Program-made: the position numbers and the translations under genes
Notes under the pieces: model-generated
The model's input: the letters and a program-made list of their open reading frames with translations, nothing else
Database searches by the model: none
Told to the model about the DNA's origin: nothing
Shown here: in pieces, positions 26,061 through 35,536 of the stretch
Layout: every line of letters starts with the position of its first letter
Position numbering within the stretch: the stretch's first letter is position 1
Assembly (NCBI GenBank): GCA_963759125.1
Contig: CAVWXN010000009.1
Span: forward strand, 1-64,000
Length of the DNA stretch: 64,000 nt
Direction of reading: 5' to 3'
DNA from: JABDQA01 sp963759125
GTDB lineage: Bacteria; Desulfobacterota; Desulfobulbia; Desulfobulbales; Desulfocapsaceae

Positions 26061-28553
26061 TTAAACCTCAATTCCCCAGATCTCATTGGCATACTGCCTG
26101 ATGGTCCGGTCGGTGGAGAACTTGCCCATCCGGGCGACGTTGAGTATGGCCATCCTGGTCCAGAGTTCCGGTTCGAGATAGGCATCGTTGACCCGGTTCT
26201 GGCAATCGATATAAGATTCCAGATCCCTGATCAGCAGATATTGGTCGTGCGGGCTCATCAGGGAATCTATCAGCGGCTGGAACAGATTGCGATCTCCGCG
26301 ACTGAAGGTGCCGCTTGAGAGCGCTTCCATGATCTGGGCTACGTCATCATTTTCACGGCAGATCTGAGTGGGGGTTCGGCTGTTGTGAATACGCTCATAT
26401 TCAGCCTCTTCGGCCGTCAGACCGAAAATGAAGATATTGTCTGCGCCCACCTCCTCTCTTATCTCGATATTGGCACCGTCCAGGGTGCCAATGGTTAAAG
26501 CACCGTTCAAGGCGAGCTTCATGTTGCCGGTTCCCGAGGCTTCGGTGCCGGCGGTGGAAATCTGCTCGGAAAGATCGGCCGCCGGTATGATAATTTCAGC
26601 CTGGCTGACATTGTAGTTAGGCAGGAATACGACTTTGAGCCGGTCGCCGATACGAGGATCATTGTTCACCACTTCGCCGATGGAGGTGATCAGCTTAATA
26701 ATCAGTTTGGCGCGCCAGTAGGATGGGGCCGCCTTGCCGGCAAAAATCACGGTCCTCGGCGCCAGATCGGTCTGCTCTGAGGTAACGAATTGATGGTAGA
26801 GGTGAATGACGTGCAGGGCGTTGAGAAGCTGACGTTTGTATTCATGAATCCGTTTTACCTGGACGTCGAACATGGTCTCGTGACTGACCAGAACGCCTGT
26901 GCTGATCCCGATGTAGTCGGCCAGCTTGAACTTGTTGTTGAGTTTGATCTCCCGGAACCGGTCCTGGAAATCCTTGTCACCGGCAAAAGGTTCAAGCCCT
27001 CTGAGCTTGTCGAGATCAACTTCCCAGCCGGTACCGATCTTTTCGTTGATCAATCCTGACAGCTCCGGGTTTGATTTGAGCAGCCAGCGCCGAGGGGTAA
27101 TACCGTTGGTCTTATTGTTGATCTTGTCCGGAAAGATATGGTCAAAATCCTTGAACACCTTATCTTTTAACAGCTGAGTGTGCAGCGCCGCCACACCGTT
27201 GACCGAATGTGAGCCAACGATGGCCAGATAGGCCATCCGCACCTTTTTGGGATAACCCTCCTCGATAATCGACATCCTGCCGAGCTTGCCCAGATCGCCC
27301 GGATAGTACTGGGCGATCTGATCCAGAAAGCGCTGATTGATCTCGTAGATGATCTGCAAATGCCTTGGCAGCACCTTGCCAATCATCTCCACCGACCAGC
27401 GCTCCAGCGCTTCCGGCATCAGGGTGTGATTGGTGTAGGCGAAAGTTCTGGTGCAGATATCCCAGGCTTTCTCCCAGTTCAGACCTTCGAGGTCGAGTAG
27501 AATTCGCATCAATTCGGGAATAGCGATCGCCGGATGGGTGTCGTTGAGCTGCACTGCCACACGGTCGGGAAACTTATCGAAGGTATCGTTGTTCTTTTTG
27601 TAACGGCGCATGATATCCTGAAAGGTTGCCGCCACAAAAAAGTACTGCTGCCGCAGGCGCAGCTCCTGGCCCGCATAGTTGTGATCAGGTGGATAAAGGA
27701 CTTTGGAGATGGTTTCTGAGCTGACCTTCTGCTGAACCGCTCCGATATAGTCCCCTTCCCCGAAATGGGTGAGGTCCAGCTCACTCGAAGCCCGGGCCGC
27801 CCAGAGGCGCATGTTGATTACATGATCATTCATATAGCCCGGCACCATGATATCACAGGGCATGGCCATGACGTCCTGGGTATCAATCCATTTTGACCGA
27901 TAGCACCCTTTGTCGTCCTGATAAGTACTTACCTTACCGTAAAATTGTATGCTGAAGACCGGCAGGCGGCGCTCGAATTCCCACGGTGTACCATACCGCA
28001 ACCAATTGTCAGGGCGCTCGACCTGATAGCCGTCGATTAACTGCTGGTTAAAAAGCCCATATTCATAACGGATGCCATACCCGTAGGCGGGAATCTTCAA
28101 GGTGGCAATGGAATCCATGAAACAGGCGGCAAGCCTTCCCAGGCCTCCGTTACCCAGTGCTGCGTCTTCCTCCTGCTCGCGGATTTCCTCCATCGAGAAG
28201 CCCAATTCAGAAACGGCTTGTTTGGCTTCGTCATAGAGGCCCAGGTTGATGATCGAATTGCCCAGCGAGCGGCCGATGAGAAACTCCAAGGACAGGTAGT
28301 ACACCCGTTTCTTCTTCTTGGCATAGAAGGTCTTCTGGGTCTTTATCCATTTCTCCACCATGATATCGCGCAAGGTGAAGGCCAGGGCCTTATAGATATC
28401 GGAGGCGCCGGAACGCTCGGGATCCCTGCCTTGAAAACTCAGCAGGTGATGAATGATACTGTCCCGGATCGATTCTGCAGTTTCAGAGAAAAAAGCCTTA
28501 GAACCTTTGCTTTCCAGAGCTTCAGACAATATGTCGGGGGTTGGTCTGCTCAT
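26061..28553 (-). CDS. glgP: glycogen/starch phosphorylase
   Basis: PLP-dependent enzyme releasing glucose-1-phosphate from glycogen, 830 residues. The second ATG at 28553 is preferred because GGGAGGA sits seven bases upstream; the ATG at 28559 lies too close. Key segments are KRVYYLSLEFLIGRSLGNSI, ALGNGGLGRLAACFMDS and YGIRYEYGLFNQ, VAVQLNDTHPAIAIPELMRIL, and the PLP-lysine region EASGTGNMKLALNGALTIGT. The length and motifs fit bacterial GlgP, and the frame is intact. It stands alone; no glycogen synthase or branching enzyme is in the window. Confidence 0.97.
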   Translation of the reverse strand: MSRPTPDILSEALESKGSKAFFSETAESIRDSIIHHLLSFQGRDPERSGASDIYKALAFTLRDIMVEKWIKTQKTFYAKKKKRVYYLSLEFLIGRSLGNSIINLGLYDEAKQAVSELGFSMEEIREQEEDAALGNGGLGRLAACFMDSIATLKIPAYGYGIRYEYGLFNQQLIDGYQVERPDNWLRYGTPWEFERRLPVFSIQFYGKVSTYQDDKGCYRSKWIDTQDVMAMPCDIMVPGYMNDHVINMRLWAARASSELDLTHFGEGDYIGAVQQKVSSETISKVLYPPDHNYAGQELRLRQQYFFVAATFQDIMRRYKKNNDTFDKFPDRVAVQLNDTHPAIAIPELMRILLDLEGLNWEKAWDICTRTFAYTNHTLMPEALERWSVEMIGKVLPRHLQIIYEINQRFLDQIAQYYPGDLGKLGRMSIIEEGYPKKVRMAYLAIVGSHSVNGVAALHTQLLKDKVFKDFDHIFPDKINNKTNGITPRRWLLKSNPELSGLINEKIGTGWEVDLDKLRGLEPFAGDKDFQDRFREIKLNNKFKLADYIGISTGVLVSHETMFDVQVKRIHEYKRQLLNALHVIHLYHQFVTSEQTDLAPRTVIFAGKAAPSYWRAKLIIKLITSIGEVVNNDPRIGDRLKVVFLPNYNVSQAEIIIPAADLSEQISTAGTEASGTGNMKLALNGALTIGTLDGANIEIREEVGADNIFIFGLTAEEAEYERIHNSRTPTQICRENDDVAQIMEALSSGTFSRGDRNLFQPLIDSLMSPHDQYLLIRDLESYIDCQNRVNDAYLEPELWTRMAILNVARMGKFSTDRTIRQYANEIWGIEV

Positions 28554-28891
28554 CTGCATTCCTCCCGGGTTAGGTGTTTTGACTATTAATGAACCAGTGG
28601 CTTATGCTCAGAACCGCTTATATAAGAACAATAGCTCTGGTCTCGTATTCATGCTCGCAAATTCAGCCGGTCTTCGGATTATTTCCTGTAATTCAGGGGG
28701 TGTGTATGAAGGGGGTAGAGACCTTAAGCAGCCACAGACCCCATGGGGAGCTGCTCAATTTCCTCCGAAAAATTATCTCACAATGTCGTATACACATTCC
28801 TCTTTTCATGTCTATTATAAGAAAATGTCTTCCGATTCCCAGATTGACAGAGAGTAATTTTCAATTCTGCAATGTACTTCAGAGTGTAAAC
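28554..28891. other. intergenic region between glgP and the TPR-met-cys operon
   Basis: About 340 bases between divergent genes. Open frames exist in it but have poor composition and no ribosome-binding sequence. It must hold the promoter of the sulfur amino acid operon. A TTGACA hexamer at 28844-28849 is present, but no well-spaced -10 was found. I looked for a SAM riboswitch by its usual stems and did not see one. Confidence 0.4.
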
Positions 28892-29491
28892 ATGGAAAAA
28901 AATCAGGCAACCGTCTCAAAGCAAACATTATATCTCAGCGTACTGATCGTATTCATTGCCGGCTTCATCTGCGGTGTTGTTTTCAGCGTAATGAAATCAT
29001 CTGGCACCGCCCCGGTAGCAACCAACTCCGCCCAGCAGTCGGCTGAGTCTCAACAGGAAGCTCAGGCCATCCTCAATCTCGAAGCCGAGGTGACCGCCAA
29101 TCCTGACAACTATAACGCCTGGACCCAACTCGGACATCTCTATTTCGACAGCAACCAGGTGAGCAAGGCCATCGGCGCCTACACCAAGTCACTGGAACTG
29201 CACTCGGGCACTGCCAATCTCTGGACCGATCTGGGGGTCATGTACCGGAGATCCGGAGACCCGCAAAAAGCTATCGAGGCATTCGACAAAGCCATGTCCA
29301 TGGACAATAGTCACGCTCCTTCAAGATTTAACAAAGGGATTGTTCTCCATTTCGATCTTGGCAAGACCGATGAAGCAGTCGAATCCTGGCGGTCGGTGCT
29401 GGTGATCAACCCCGACTACAAAACAGCAAACGGTATGCCGCTGCAAGAGCTCATTGACCAGGTGAAAGCAGAGGCCGAAAACAAAAAATAA
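28892..29491 (+). CDS. membrane-anchored TPR protein
   Basis: 199 residues. One N-terminal membrane helix (LSVLIVFIAGFICGVVFSVM, residues about 14-33) is followed by a Ser/Gln/Ala-rich spacer and about three to four tetratricopeptide repeats: YNAWTQLGHLYFDSNQVSKAI, NLWTDLGVMYRRSGDPQKAI and APSRFNKGIVLHFDLGKTDEA. The topology puts the TPR domain in the periplasm, with a distant likeness to the TPR part of CcmI/NrfG proteins. It lies 27 bases before metY on the same strand and may be the first gene of that operon, though a role in sulfur metabolism is not evident. Confidence 0.8.
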   Translation: MEKNQATVSKQTLYLSVLIVFIAGFICGVVFSVMKSSGTAPVATNSAQQSAESQQEAQAILNLEAEVTANPDNYNAWTQLGHLYFDSNQVSKAIGAYTKSLELHSGTANLWTDLGVMYRRSGDPQKAIEAFDKAMSMDNSHAPSRFNKGIVLHFDLGKTDEAVESWRSVLVINPDYKTANGMPLQELIDQVKAEAENKK

Positions 29492-29518
29492 CAATCGAAA
29501 TCCATAAAGGAGAGCACG

Positions 29519-30799
29519 ATGAAATTCGAAACCATCGCCCTGCACGGCGGCCAAACCATTGATCAGGATACGCTGTCGAGGGCGGTTCCGGTGTACCGGA
29601 CAAGTTCCTACGTGTTCAAGAGCACCGAACATGCGGCCAACCTTTTCGCTCTAAAGGAGCTCGGTAACATCTACACGCGCATCGGCAACCCAACCCAGAA
29701 TGTCCTCGAGCAGCGGGTTGCCCAGCTCGAAGGTGGGGCAACCGCACTGGCCCTGGCTTCGGGAACTTCGGCAATTTTCTACACAATCATCAATATCTGT
29801 TCCCAGGGTGACGAAATCATCGCCGCCAACAACTTGTACGGCGGCACCTACGTTCAATTTGACTCGATACTGCCCCAACTGGGCATTACCGTTAAATTTG
29901 TCGACCCCGAGGATCCGCAGAATTTCGCCCGGGCGATCAATGAGAAAACCCGGGCCATTTTTTGTGAAACCATCGGCAACCCGACACTCAACGTGGTTGA
30001 CTTCGAGGCTATTTCAAAAATAGCCAAAGCCAACAATCTGCCGCTGGTGGTCGACTCGACCTTCACCACTCCCTATCTGTTCAAACCGATCGAATTCGGG
30101 GCCGATGTGGTAATTCACTCACTGACCAAGTGGATGGGTGGACACGGAACCGGAATCGGCGGTATCGTTATCGATGCCGGCAGATTCGAGTGGACCGACC
30201 CGAAGTTCAAAATCTACAACGAACCGGACGACTCCTACCACGGTCTTCGCTATGCCCACGACCTCGGCGACCTCAACCCCGTCGCCTTTGCCCTGCGCAT
30301 GAGACTCGTACCGCTGCGCAACCTTGGGGCGAGCATCAGTCCGGACAACTGCTGGTTTTTCCTGCAGGGTATCGAAACCCTGGGGCTGCGGATGGAGCGT
30401 CACTGCAGCAATGCCAGCGCGGTGGCCGATTTTCTGGACAACCACGAGGCAGTTGATTGGGTCTATTATCCAGGACTCAAAGGTTCGCCCGGTCATGAGA
30501 TTGCCGCCACCTATCTGAAGAACGGCTTCGGGGGCATGGTTGCCTTTGGCATCAAAGGCGGTCTGGAAGCCGGTCAGAAATTCATCGAGGCGCTTCAGTT
30601 GGCTTCTCACCTGGCTAACGTCGGCGATGCCAAAACCCTGGCCATCCACCCGGCCTCGACCACCCATTCTCAACTTTCTGCCGAACAGCTTGCCCAATCC
30701 GGAATCACCGATACGATGATTCGACTCTCCATCGGGATCGAACATATCGACGACATCAAAGCCGACATTGAGCAGGCCCTGCTGAAAGCCACATCCTGA
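29519..30799 (+). CDS. metY: O-acetylhomoserine sulfhydrylase
   Basis: PLP enzyme of the Cys/Met-metabolism family making homocysteine from O-acetylhomoserine and sulfide, 426 residues. An AAAGGAGAG ribosome-binding sequence precedes the ATG. Motifs are YTRIGNPTQNVLEQRVAQLEG, NLYGGTYVQFD, FCETIGNPTLNVVDF and the PLP-lysine segment VIHSLTKWMGGHGTGIGG. The C-terminus has IHPASTTHSQLS and IRLSIGIEHIDDI. The length and the GHGTGIGG stretch fit MetY rather than shorter cystathionine lyases. It is directly followed by metX, which makes its substrate. Confidence 0.95.
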   Translation: MKFETIALHGGQTIDQDTLSRAVPVYRTSSYVFKSTEHAANLFALKELGNIYTRIGNPTQNVLEQRVAQLEGGATALALASGTSAIFYTIINICSQGDEIIAANNLYGGTYVQFDSILPQLGITVKFVDPEDPQNFARAINEKTRAIFCETIGNPTLNVVDFEAISKIAKANNLPLVVDSTFTTPYLFKPIEFGADVVIHSLTKWMGGHGTGIGGIVIDAGRFEWTDPKFKIYNEPDDSYHGLRYAHDLGDLNPVAFALRMRLVPLRNLGASISPDNCWFFLQGIETLGLRMERHCSNASAVADFLDNHEAVDWVYYPGLKGSPGHEIAATYLKNGFGGMVAFGIKGGLEAGQKFIEALQLASHLANVGDAKTLAIHPASTTHSQLSAEQLAQSGITDTMIRLSIGIEHIDDIKADIEQALLKATS

Positions 30800-30813
30800 T
30801 AGCCAGGGGGACG

Positions 30814-31983
30814 ATGGAAAACAATTCAGCGTCATATCTCGAAGTCGGTTCGGCTGGAGTGGTGGAGAAACAGTTCTTCACCTATGCCCAACCGCCAGAG
30901 AAAATGACCCTTGAGAGCGGCGCCAGCCTGGGCCCAATCACCATCGCCTATGAAACCTGGGGAAAACTATCGCGCCAGCGGGACAATGCGGTATTGGTGG
31001 CCCATGCCTTTTCGGGTGATTCCCATGCCGCCGGCTTCTATGACGATGATCCCAAAGAGGCCAAACCCGGCTGGTGGGACTCCATGATAGGGCCGGGCAA
31101 AGGACTCGACACAAATAAATATTTCGTCATCTGCGCCAATATCCTGGGCGGCTGCATGGGCACCACCGGCCCCTCCTCGATAAACCCTGAAACCGGTGCT
31201 CCCTACGGGCTGGATTTTCCGATGATGACCATCGGTGACATCATTGAATCCCAGAAAGCCCTGCTCGAATACCTTGGTATCTCCTCTCTGCACACGGTGG
31301 TCGGCGGTTCGGTCGGCGGCATGCAGGTGCTGGAATGGTGTGTCCGCTATCCGGCAATGGTCCGCTCCGCCATCCCTATTGCCACCACCATGCGCCACTC
31401 GGCTCTGGCCATTGCCTTCAACGAGGTGGCGCGGCAGGCCATTATGGTCGACCCAAAATGGAGTAAGGGCAACTATTACGATTCGGAAAAACCGGACCTC
31501 GGGCTGTCGGTGGCCCGCATGATTGGCCACGTCACCTACCTTTCCGATGAGGCCATGCGCCGCAAATTCGGCCGCAGGCTGCAGAACAAAGCAAATTTTT
31601 CCTACGGGTTTGACGTCGATTTCATGGTTGAGAGCTATCTCCGCTACCAGGGCTCAAAGTTCGTCAAACGTTTCGATGCCAACTCGGTACTCTACATCAC
31701 CAAGGCAGCTGACTATTTCGATCTGGCCAACAGGGAGCCCCCGGCCAGGTCGATTCAGGATATCCGCGGTGTACCGATCAAGTTTCTGGTGATCAGCTAC
31801 ACCTCCGACTGGCTCTACCCCACCTACCAGGCGAAAGAACTAATCCAGGCCTTGAAACGAGCCGACCTCGACGTCAGTTTCTGCGAGATAGAGGCCGATT
31901 GTGGGCATGATGCTTTCCTGATACCGGATCAGCGGCTGGGGACCCTGATTGGAGGATTTTTAGATGGTGTTCCCCGAAACTGA
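30814..31983 (+). CDS. metX: homoserine O-acetyltransferase
   Basis: Alpha/beta-hydrolase-fold enzyme activating homoserine for sulfhydrylation, 389 residues. The nucleophile elbow is VVGGSVGGMQVLEW, the catalytic His sits in EADCGHDAFL and the Asp in SYTSDWLYP. Other family segments are AYETWGKLS, NAVLVAHAFSGDSHAAG and ILGGCMGTTGPSS. The acyl donor (acetyl or succinyl) cannot be settled by eye, but pairing with MetY favours acetyl. It overlaps metW by 20 bases. Confidence 0.95.
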   Translation: MENNSASYLEVGSAGVVEKQFFTYAQPPEKMTLESGASLGPITIAYETWGKLSRQRDNAVLVAHAFSGDSHAAGFYDDDPKEAKPGWWDSMIGPGKGLDTNKYFVICANILGGCMGTTGPSSINPETGAPYGLDFPMMTIGDIIESQKALLEYLGISSLHTVVGGSVGGMQVLEWCVRYPAMVRSAIPIATTMRHSALAIAFNEVARQAIMVDPKWSKGNYYDSEKPDLGLSVARMIGHVTYLSDEAMRRKFGRRLQNKANFSYGFDVDFMVESYLRYQGSKFVKRFDANSVLYITKAADYFDLANREPPARSIQDIRGVPIKFLVISYTSDWLYPTYQAKELIQALKRADLDVSFCEIEADCGHDAFLIPDQRLGTLIGGFLDGVPRN

Positions 31984-32596
31984 GCAAATGCGCTTCGATC
32001 TCCAGGTCATTGCTTCCTGGATCGAACCCGGCTCAAAGGTGCTCGATCTGGGCTGCGGCCATGGTGAGCTCCTGGCCTGGCTCACCGCCAACAAGCAGGT
32101 CAGCGGTGTCGGCATCGAACAGGACCAGGAAAAAGCCGCATTCTGCATCGCCAACGGGCTGAGTGTCCTCCAGGGTGATTTCAATGACGAAGTTGACGAC
32201 TATCCCGACAAACGGTTCGACTATGTTATTCTCAGCCAGACCCTGCAGCAGGTTTACGAGCCGGCCCGGCTGCTCTATTCGCTGTCCAGAATCGGACGTC
32301 GGTTCATTGTCAGTTTTCCCAATTTCAGCCATTTTTCCATCAGGCTTCAACTGCTGTTCAAGGGAATGGCACCAAAGAGCAGGGAACTGCCCTACAACTG
32401 GTACGACTCCCCGAACATTCGGGTCATCACTTTGAAAGACTTCAGGAACTTTGCCCGCGACGTGGGTTATCGAATCGTCGAGGAAACTGCGATCAAAACC
32501 GATCATCACGCCAAACATGGCAGAGCGGTCAGATCCTTGATCAATATCAGGGCAACTTACGGAATTTTCATGATCGAGAAAGAGGCGGGACCATGA
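31964..32596 (+). CDS. metW: methionine biosynthesis protein MetW
   Basis: 210-residue SAM-methyltransferase-fold protein. Motif I is SKVLDLGCGHGELLAWL, then GVGIEQDQEKAAFCI, and the MetW-typical FDYVILSQTLQQVYEPARLL. The later segment IVSFPNFSHFSIRLQLLF and PYNWYDSPNIRVITLKDF are diagnostic. MetW is usually encoded with MetX and is needed for full homoserine acetylation in several bacteria. It starts inside metX and ends in an ATGA overlap with cysE, so translation is coupled across the three genes. Confidence 0.95.
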   Translation: MVFPETEQMRFDLQVIASWIEPGSKVLDLGCGHGELLAWLTANKQVSGVGIEQDQEKAAFCIANGLSVLQGDFNDEVDDYPDKRFDYVILSQTLQQVYEPARLLYSLSRIGRRFIVSFPNFSHFSIRLQLLFKGMAPKSRELPYNWYDSPNIRVITLKDFRNFARDVGYRIVEETAIKTDHHAKHGRAVRSLINIRATYGIFMIEKEAGP

Positions 32597-33576
32597 GCAC
32601 AGAAGATAAGTCGGCGACAGAACTCAATATCACTCTGATGGGAGACATTTGCGACCATCAACATGTGAGCGCCGCTTCCAGACACCATCTTATCCCGGAA
32701 GTGGTCAAAAATCTAATGCAATCCTGGAGTACCAAGGAATGCTATGATCACATAAGCCCGGTGGCGATACCATCACACAAGGCGATCATCACCATCATCA
32801 AGCAGGCGAGGCGCATCCTCTTTCCAGGCTATTTCACCTCGGCCCGGCTCCACGCCTCCAACCTCGAATATTACATCGGCAAGGAAACTACCGAACTGTA
32901 CGACAAGCTCTCTGAACAGATAGCCATGGCCATCCGCCACGACTGCCGGCGGCAGGACAGGCCATGCACCAATTGCGAACAACGGGCCAGCGATCTGGCC
33001 TACCGCTTTATCACCACCCTGCCGAAGATCATCTCGATCCTGGCCCAGGATATCAGAGCTACCTTGGAGGGTGATCCCGCCTCCAAGAGTCCGGATGAAG
33101 TTATTTTCAGTTATCCCGGTCTGCTGGCCATCTCCGTCTATCGTCTGGCCCACGAGCTTTACACTCTGGATGTGCCGATCATTCCCAGAATCATGACCGA
33201 ATGGGCCCACGGCGAAACCGGCATAGACATCAACCCCGGTGCCCAGATTGGCCCGGGTCTGTGCATCGATCACGGTACCGGCGTGGTCATCGGCGAAACC
33301 ACCATTATCGGCAGAAATGTGCGACTCTACCAGGGCGTCACCCTTGGTGCCCTGTCATTGCCCAAAAATGCAGTTGAATCACTGCGAAACAAAAAGCGCC
33401 ACCCAACCCTTGAAGATGACGTAATCGTCTATGCCAACACCACCATCTTGGGTGGTGACACCATCATTGGAGCCGGATCGATTATCGGCGGTAATATCTG
33501 GCTCACCGAAAGCGTCAGCACCGGCACAAAAGTACTTCTAAAACGGCCGGAGCTGATCTACTCCAATTCAAAGTAG
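32593..33576 (+). CDS. cysE: serine O-acetyltransferase (EpsC/CysE type)
   Basis: 327 residues, with an extended N-terminal helical part and a C-terminal left-handed beta helix of hexapeptide repeats. The acetyltransferase motif series is INPGAQIGPGLCIDHGTGVVIGETTIIG, given here only as the run from residue about 215, with the catalytic His-Asp pair in it. It continues with LGALSLPKNAVES, then RHPTLEDDVIVYANTTILGG and GSIIGGNIWL. It supplies O-acetylserine to CysK, encoded 20 bases downstream. The longer N-terminus resembles the EpsC branch common in anaerobes. Confidence 0.93.
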   Translation: MSTEDKSATELNITLMGDICDHQHVSAASRHHLIPEVVKNLMQSWSTKECYDHISPVAIPSHKAIITIIKQARRILFPGYFTSARLHASNLEYYIGKETTELYDKLSEQIAMAIRHDCRRQDRPCTNCEQRASDLAYRFITTLPKIISILAQDIRATLEGDPASKSPDEVIFSYPGLLAISVYRLAHELYTLDVPIIPRIMTEWAHGETGIDINPGAQIGPGLCIDHGTGVVIGETTIIGRNVRLYQGVTLGALSLPKNAVESLRNKKRHPTLEDDVIVYANTTILGGDTIIGAGSIIGGNIWLTESVSTGTKVLLKRPELIYSNSK

Positions 33577-33596
33577 CACCATTACAGGAGAACACC

Positions 33597-34514
33597 ATGG
33601 CTCTTACTCTGACCCAAACATACGGCTGTACCCCGCTGCTGACCCTTCAGCACCTGGGCAAGGACACGGGTGCAATTCTACTGGCTAAACAGGAATCGAG
33701 AAACCCGATGGGCAGTGTCAAATGCCGAATTGCGGTGGCGATGATCGAGGCTGGCATTCGCGACAATCTGATCAACGACGATACCCTGATCGTCGAACCG
33801 ACCAGTGGCAACACCGGCATTGGGCTGGCCTTTGTCTGCGCTTCCAAGGGGTTGCGACTAACCCTTACCATGCCCGACTCGATGAGCGTCGAACGCCGCA
33901 CCCTGATGACCCACCTGGGGGCCGAGCTGGTCCTGACCCCGGCTGCGGAGGGTATCAAAGGGTCGATCGCCATGGCCGAGAAAATCCTGGCCGAGAACGA
34001 CAACAGTTTCATGCCAAACCAGTTCGGCAATCCGGCCAACCCTGAGGTCCACCGCAAAACCACCGCTGAAGAGATCTGGCTTGACACCGACGGCAAGATC
34101 GACATCTTCATCGCCGGGGTCGGCACCGGCGGCACCATCACCGGAGTTTCAGAAGTGCTCAAGGAGCGCAACAGCAACTTACAGGTGATTGCCGTTGAAC
34201 CGGCAAACTCACCCGTGCTCTCCGGAGGCACCCACAGCCCGCATAAGATTCAGGGCATTGGCGCAGGTTTCATTCCCGAGGTGATGAACACAAAGATCTT
34301 AGACGAGGTGATAACGGTGACCAATGAAGACGCCTTCGAGACCGCCAGACTGCTGGCCTCTAAAGAGGGAATTTTCTGCGGGATCTCATCGGGGGCGGCC
34401 GGCTGGGCTGCGCTGCAGGTTGCCGCCAGACCGGAAAACAAAGGAAAATGTATCGTCTTTATAATGCCTGATACCGGAGAGCGCTATCTGAGCACCGATC
34501 TGATCAGCAGTTGA
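33597..34514 (+). CDS. cysK: cysteine synthase A
   Basis: O-acetylserine sulfhydrylase, 305 residues, PLP-dependent, making cysteine from sulfide. The start follows ACAGGAG. The PLP lysine lies in ESRNPMGSVKCRIAV, the phosphate/substrate loop in VEPTSGNTGIGLAFV, then the FIAGVGTGGTITGV glycine loop and KIQGIGAGFIPEV. One oddity is Met-Gly-Ser-Val-Lys-Cys around the lysine, where Gly-Gly-Ser-x-Lys-Asp-Arg is commoner. It is last in the operon and convergent with amrS. Confidence 0.95.
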   Translation: MALTLTQTYGCTPLLTLQHLGKDTGAILLAKQESRNPMGSVKCRIAVAMIEAGIRDNLINDDTLIVEPTSGNTGIGLAFVCASKGLRLTLTMPDSMSVERRTLMTHLGAELVLTPAAEGIKGSIAMAEKILAENDNSFMPNQFGNPANPEVHRKTTAEEIWLDTDGKIDIFIAGVGTGGTITGVSEVLKERNSNLQVIAVEPANSPVLSGGTHSPHKIQGIGAGFIPEVMNTKILDEVITVTNEDAFETARLLASKEGIFCGISSGAAGWAALQVAARPENKGKCIVFIMPDTGERYLSTDLISS

Positions 34515-34531
34515 TCGGCATCGCCAGCAGC

Positions 34532-35536
34532 TTACCAGACGCCACTGATCTCGGCCCTGCAGAATGGGCAGCTGCCCTCGACCAGCAGGTTTTTGCCTAC
34601 CTTGAATCCGTGTCGGGAAATGACCGTCCTGGCGCAGGAGGAGCAGAGCGTATCCTCTCCTCCACCACCGTGGACGTTGCCTATGTAGACATGCTTCAGC
34701 CCCGCCGACTGACCGATTTCCCTCGCTCTCTTCAGCGCACTTGAAGAAGTGGGCGGCCGGTCCGTCATCTTGTAGGTGGGCCTGAAAGCCGAAACATGCC
34801 AGGGCAGACCCGGATCCACTGAGCGGATGAAAGAGGCGAGACGCTGCAGCTCCTCGTCTGAATCATTGAGATCTGGAATCACCAGGGTGGTCGCCTCCAC
34901 CCAGACCCCCCGATCCCGAAAATATCTTACATTGTCAAGTACCTGCTGCAGACTGCCGCCGCAGGTAGAGGCGTAGAACTCCTCGGAGAAGGCCTTGATA
35001 TCAATATTGATGGCATCCAGCACATCTGCGAGGGCGACGGCGGCTTCAGGGGTCATATACCCATTCGAGACGAAAACATTGTTGATTCCCTGTCGGCCAG
35101 CCAGCTCAGCACACTCATGGGCAAACTCAAAAAATACAGTTGGTTCCGAGTAGGTATAGCTGATTGACCGACACCCCGCTTGCTGCGCGGCAGCGACAAT
35201 CTCGGCAGGCTCTTTTCGGAGATGCGGGATTCGCTGGACCTGCGGTCCGGCCTGTGAGAGCGAATAGTTCTGACAATGCAGGCAGCTGAAATTGCAGCCC
35301 ACGGTGGCAATGGAATAGGTCTGTGATCCCGGCAGAAAATGAAACAGCGGTTTCTTCTCGATGGGATCGACATGTTCCGCTGACACTTTTCCGTAGGCGA
35401 GTGCATAGAGCACGCCGTCATTGTTTTCCCGTACCCCGCACACCCCCCTGCGCTTGTTTTTGATGCGGCAGCGATGCGCACAGAGCCCGCAGACCACGGT
35501 ATCCCCTTCAGCATGATAGAAACGCGCCTCTTTCAT
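34532..35536 (-). CDS. amrS: AmmeMemoRadiSam system radical SAM enzyme
   Basis: 334 residues from the ATG at 35536, which overlaps the bpt stop as ATGA. The N-terminal cysteine set is VVCGLCAHRCRIKNKRRG and GVCGVREN. The radical SAM cluster motif is TVGCNFSCLHCQNYSLSQ. It continues with ISYTYSEPTVFFEFAHE, GVWVEATTLVIPDLND and PWHVSAFRPTYKM. This is the AmrS-type protein that usually occurs with Memo and AMMECR1 homologues, sometimes as one cluster; neither is in the window. The substrate is unknown. Pairing with bpt may be chance or may point to protein modification. Confidence 0.92.
   Translation of the reverse strand: MKEARFYHAEGDTVVCGLCAHRCRIKNKRRGVCGVRENNDGVLYALAYGKVSAEHVDPIEKKPLFHFLPGSQTYSIATVGCNFSCLHCQNYSLSQAGPQVQRIPHLRKEPAEIVAAAQQAGCRSISYTYSEPTVFFEFAHECAELAGRQGINNVFVSNGYMTPEAAVALADVLDAINIDIKAFSEEFYASTCGGSLQQVLDNVRYFRDRGVWVEATTLVIPDLNDSDEELQRLASFIRSVDPGLPWHVSAFRPTYKMTDRPPTSSSALKRAREIGQSAGLKHVYIGNVHGGGGEDTLCSSCARTVISRHGFKVGKNLLVEGSCPFCRAEISGVW

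Noticed and set aside
28589..28891. Long N-terminal extension of the TPR protein
   Set aside because: Composition is not protein-like, there is no ribosome-binding sequence, and the membrane helix expected at the N-terminus starts only after the ATG at 28892.
28554..28891. SAM riboswitch ahead of the methionine/cysteine operon
   Set aside because: I looked for the typical conserved stems and a following terminator and found no convincing structure by eye; a covariance search could overturn this.
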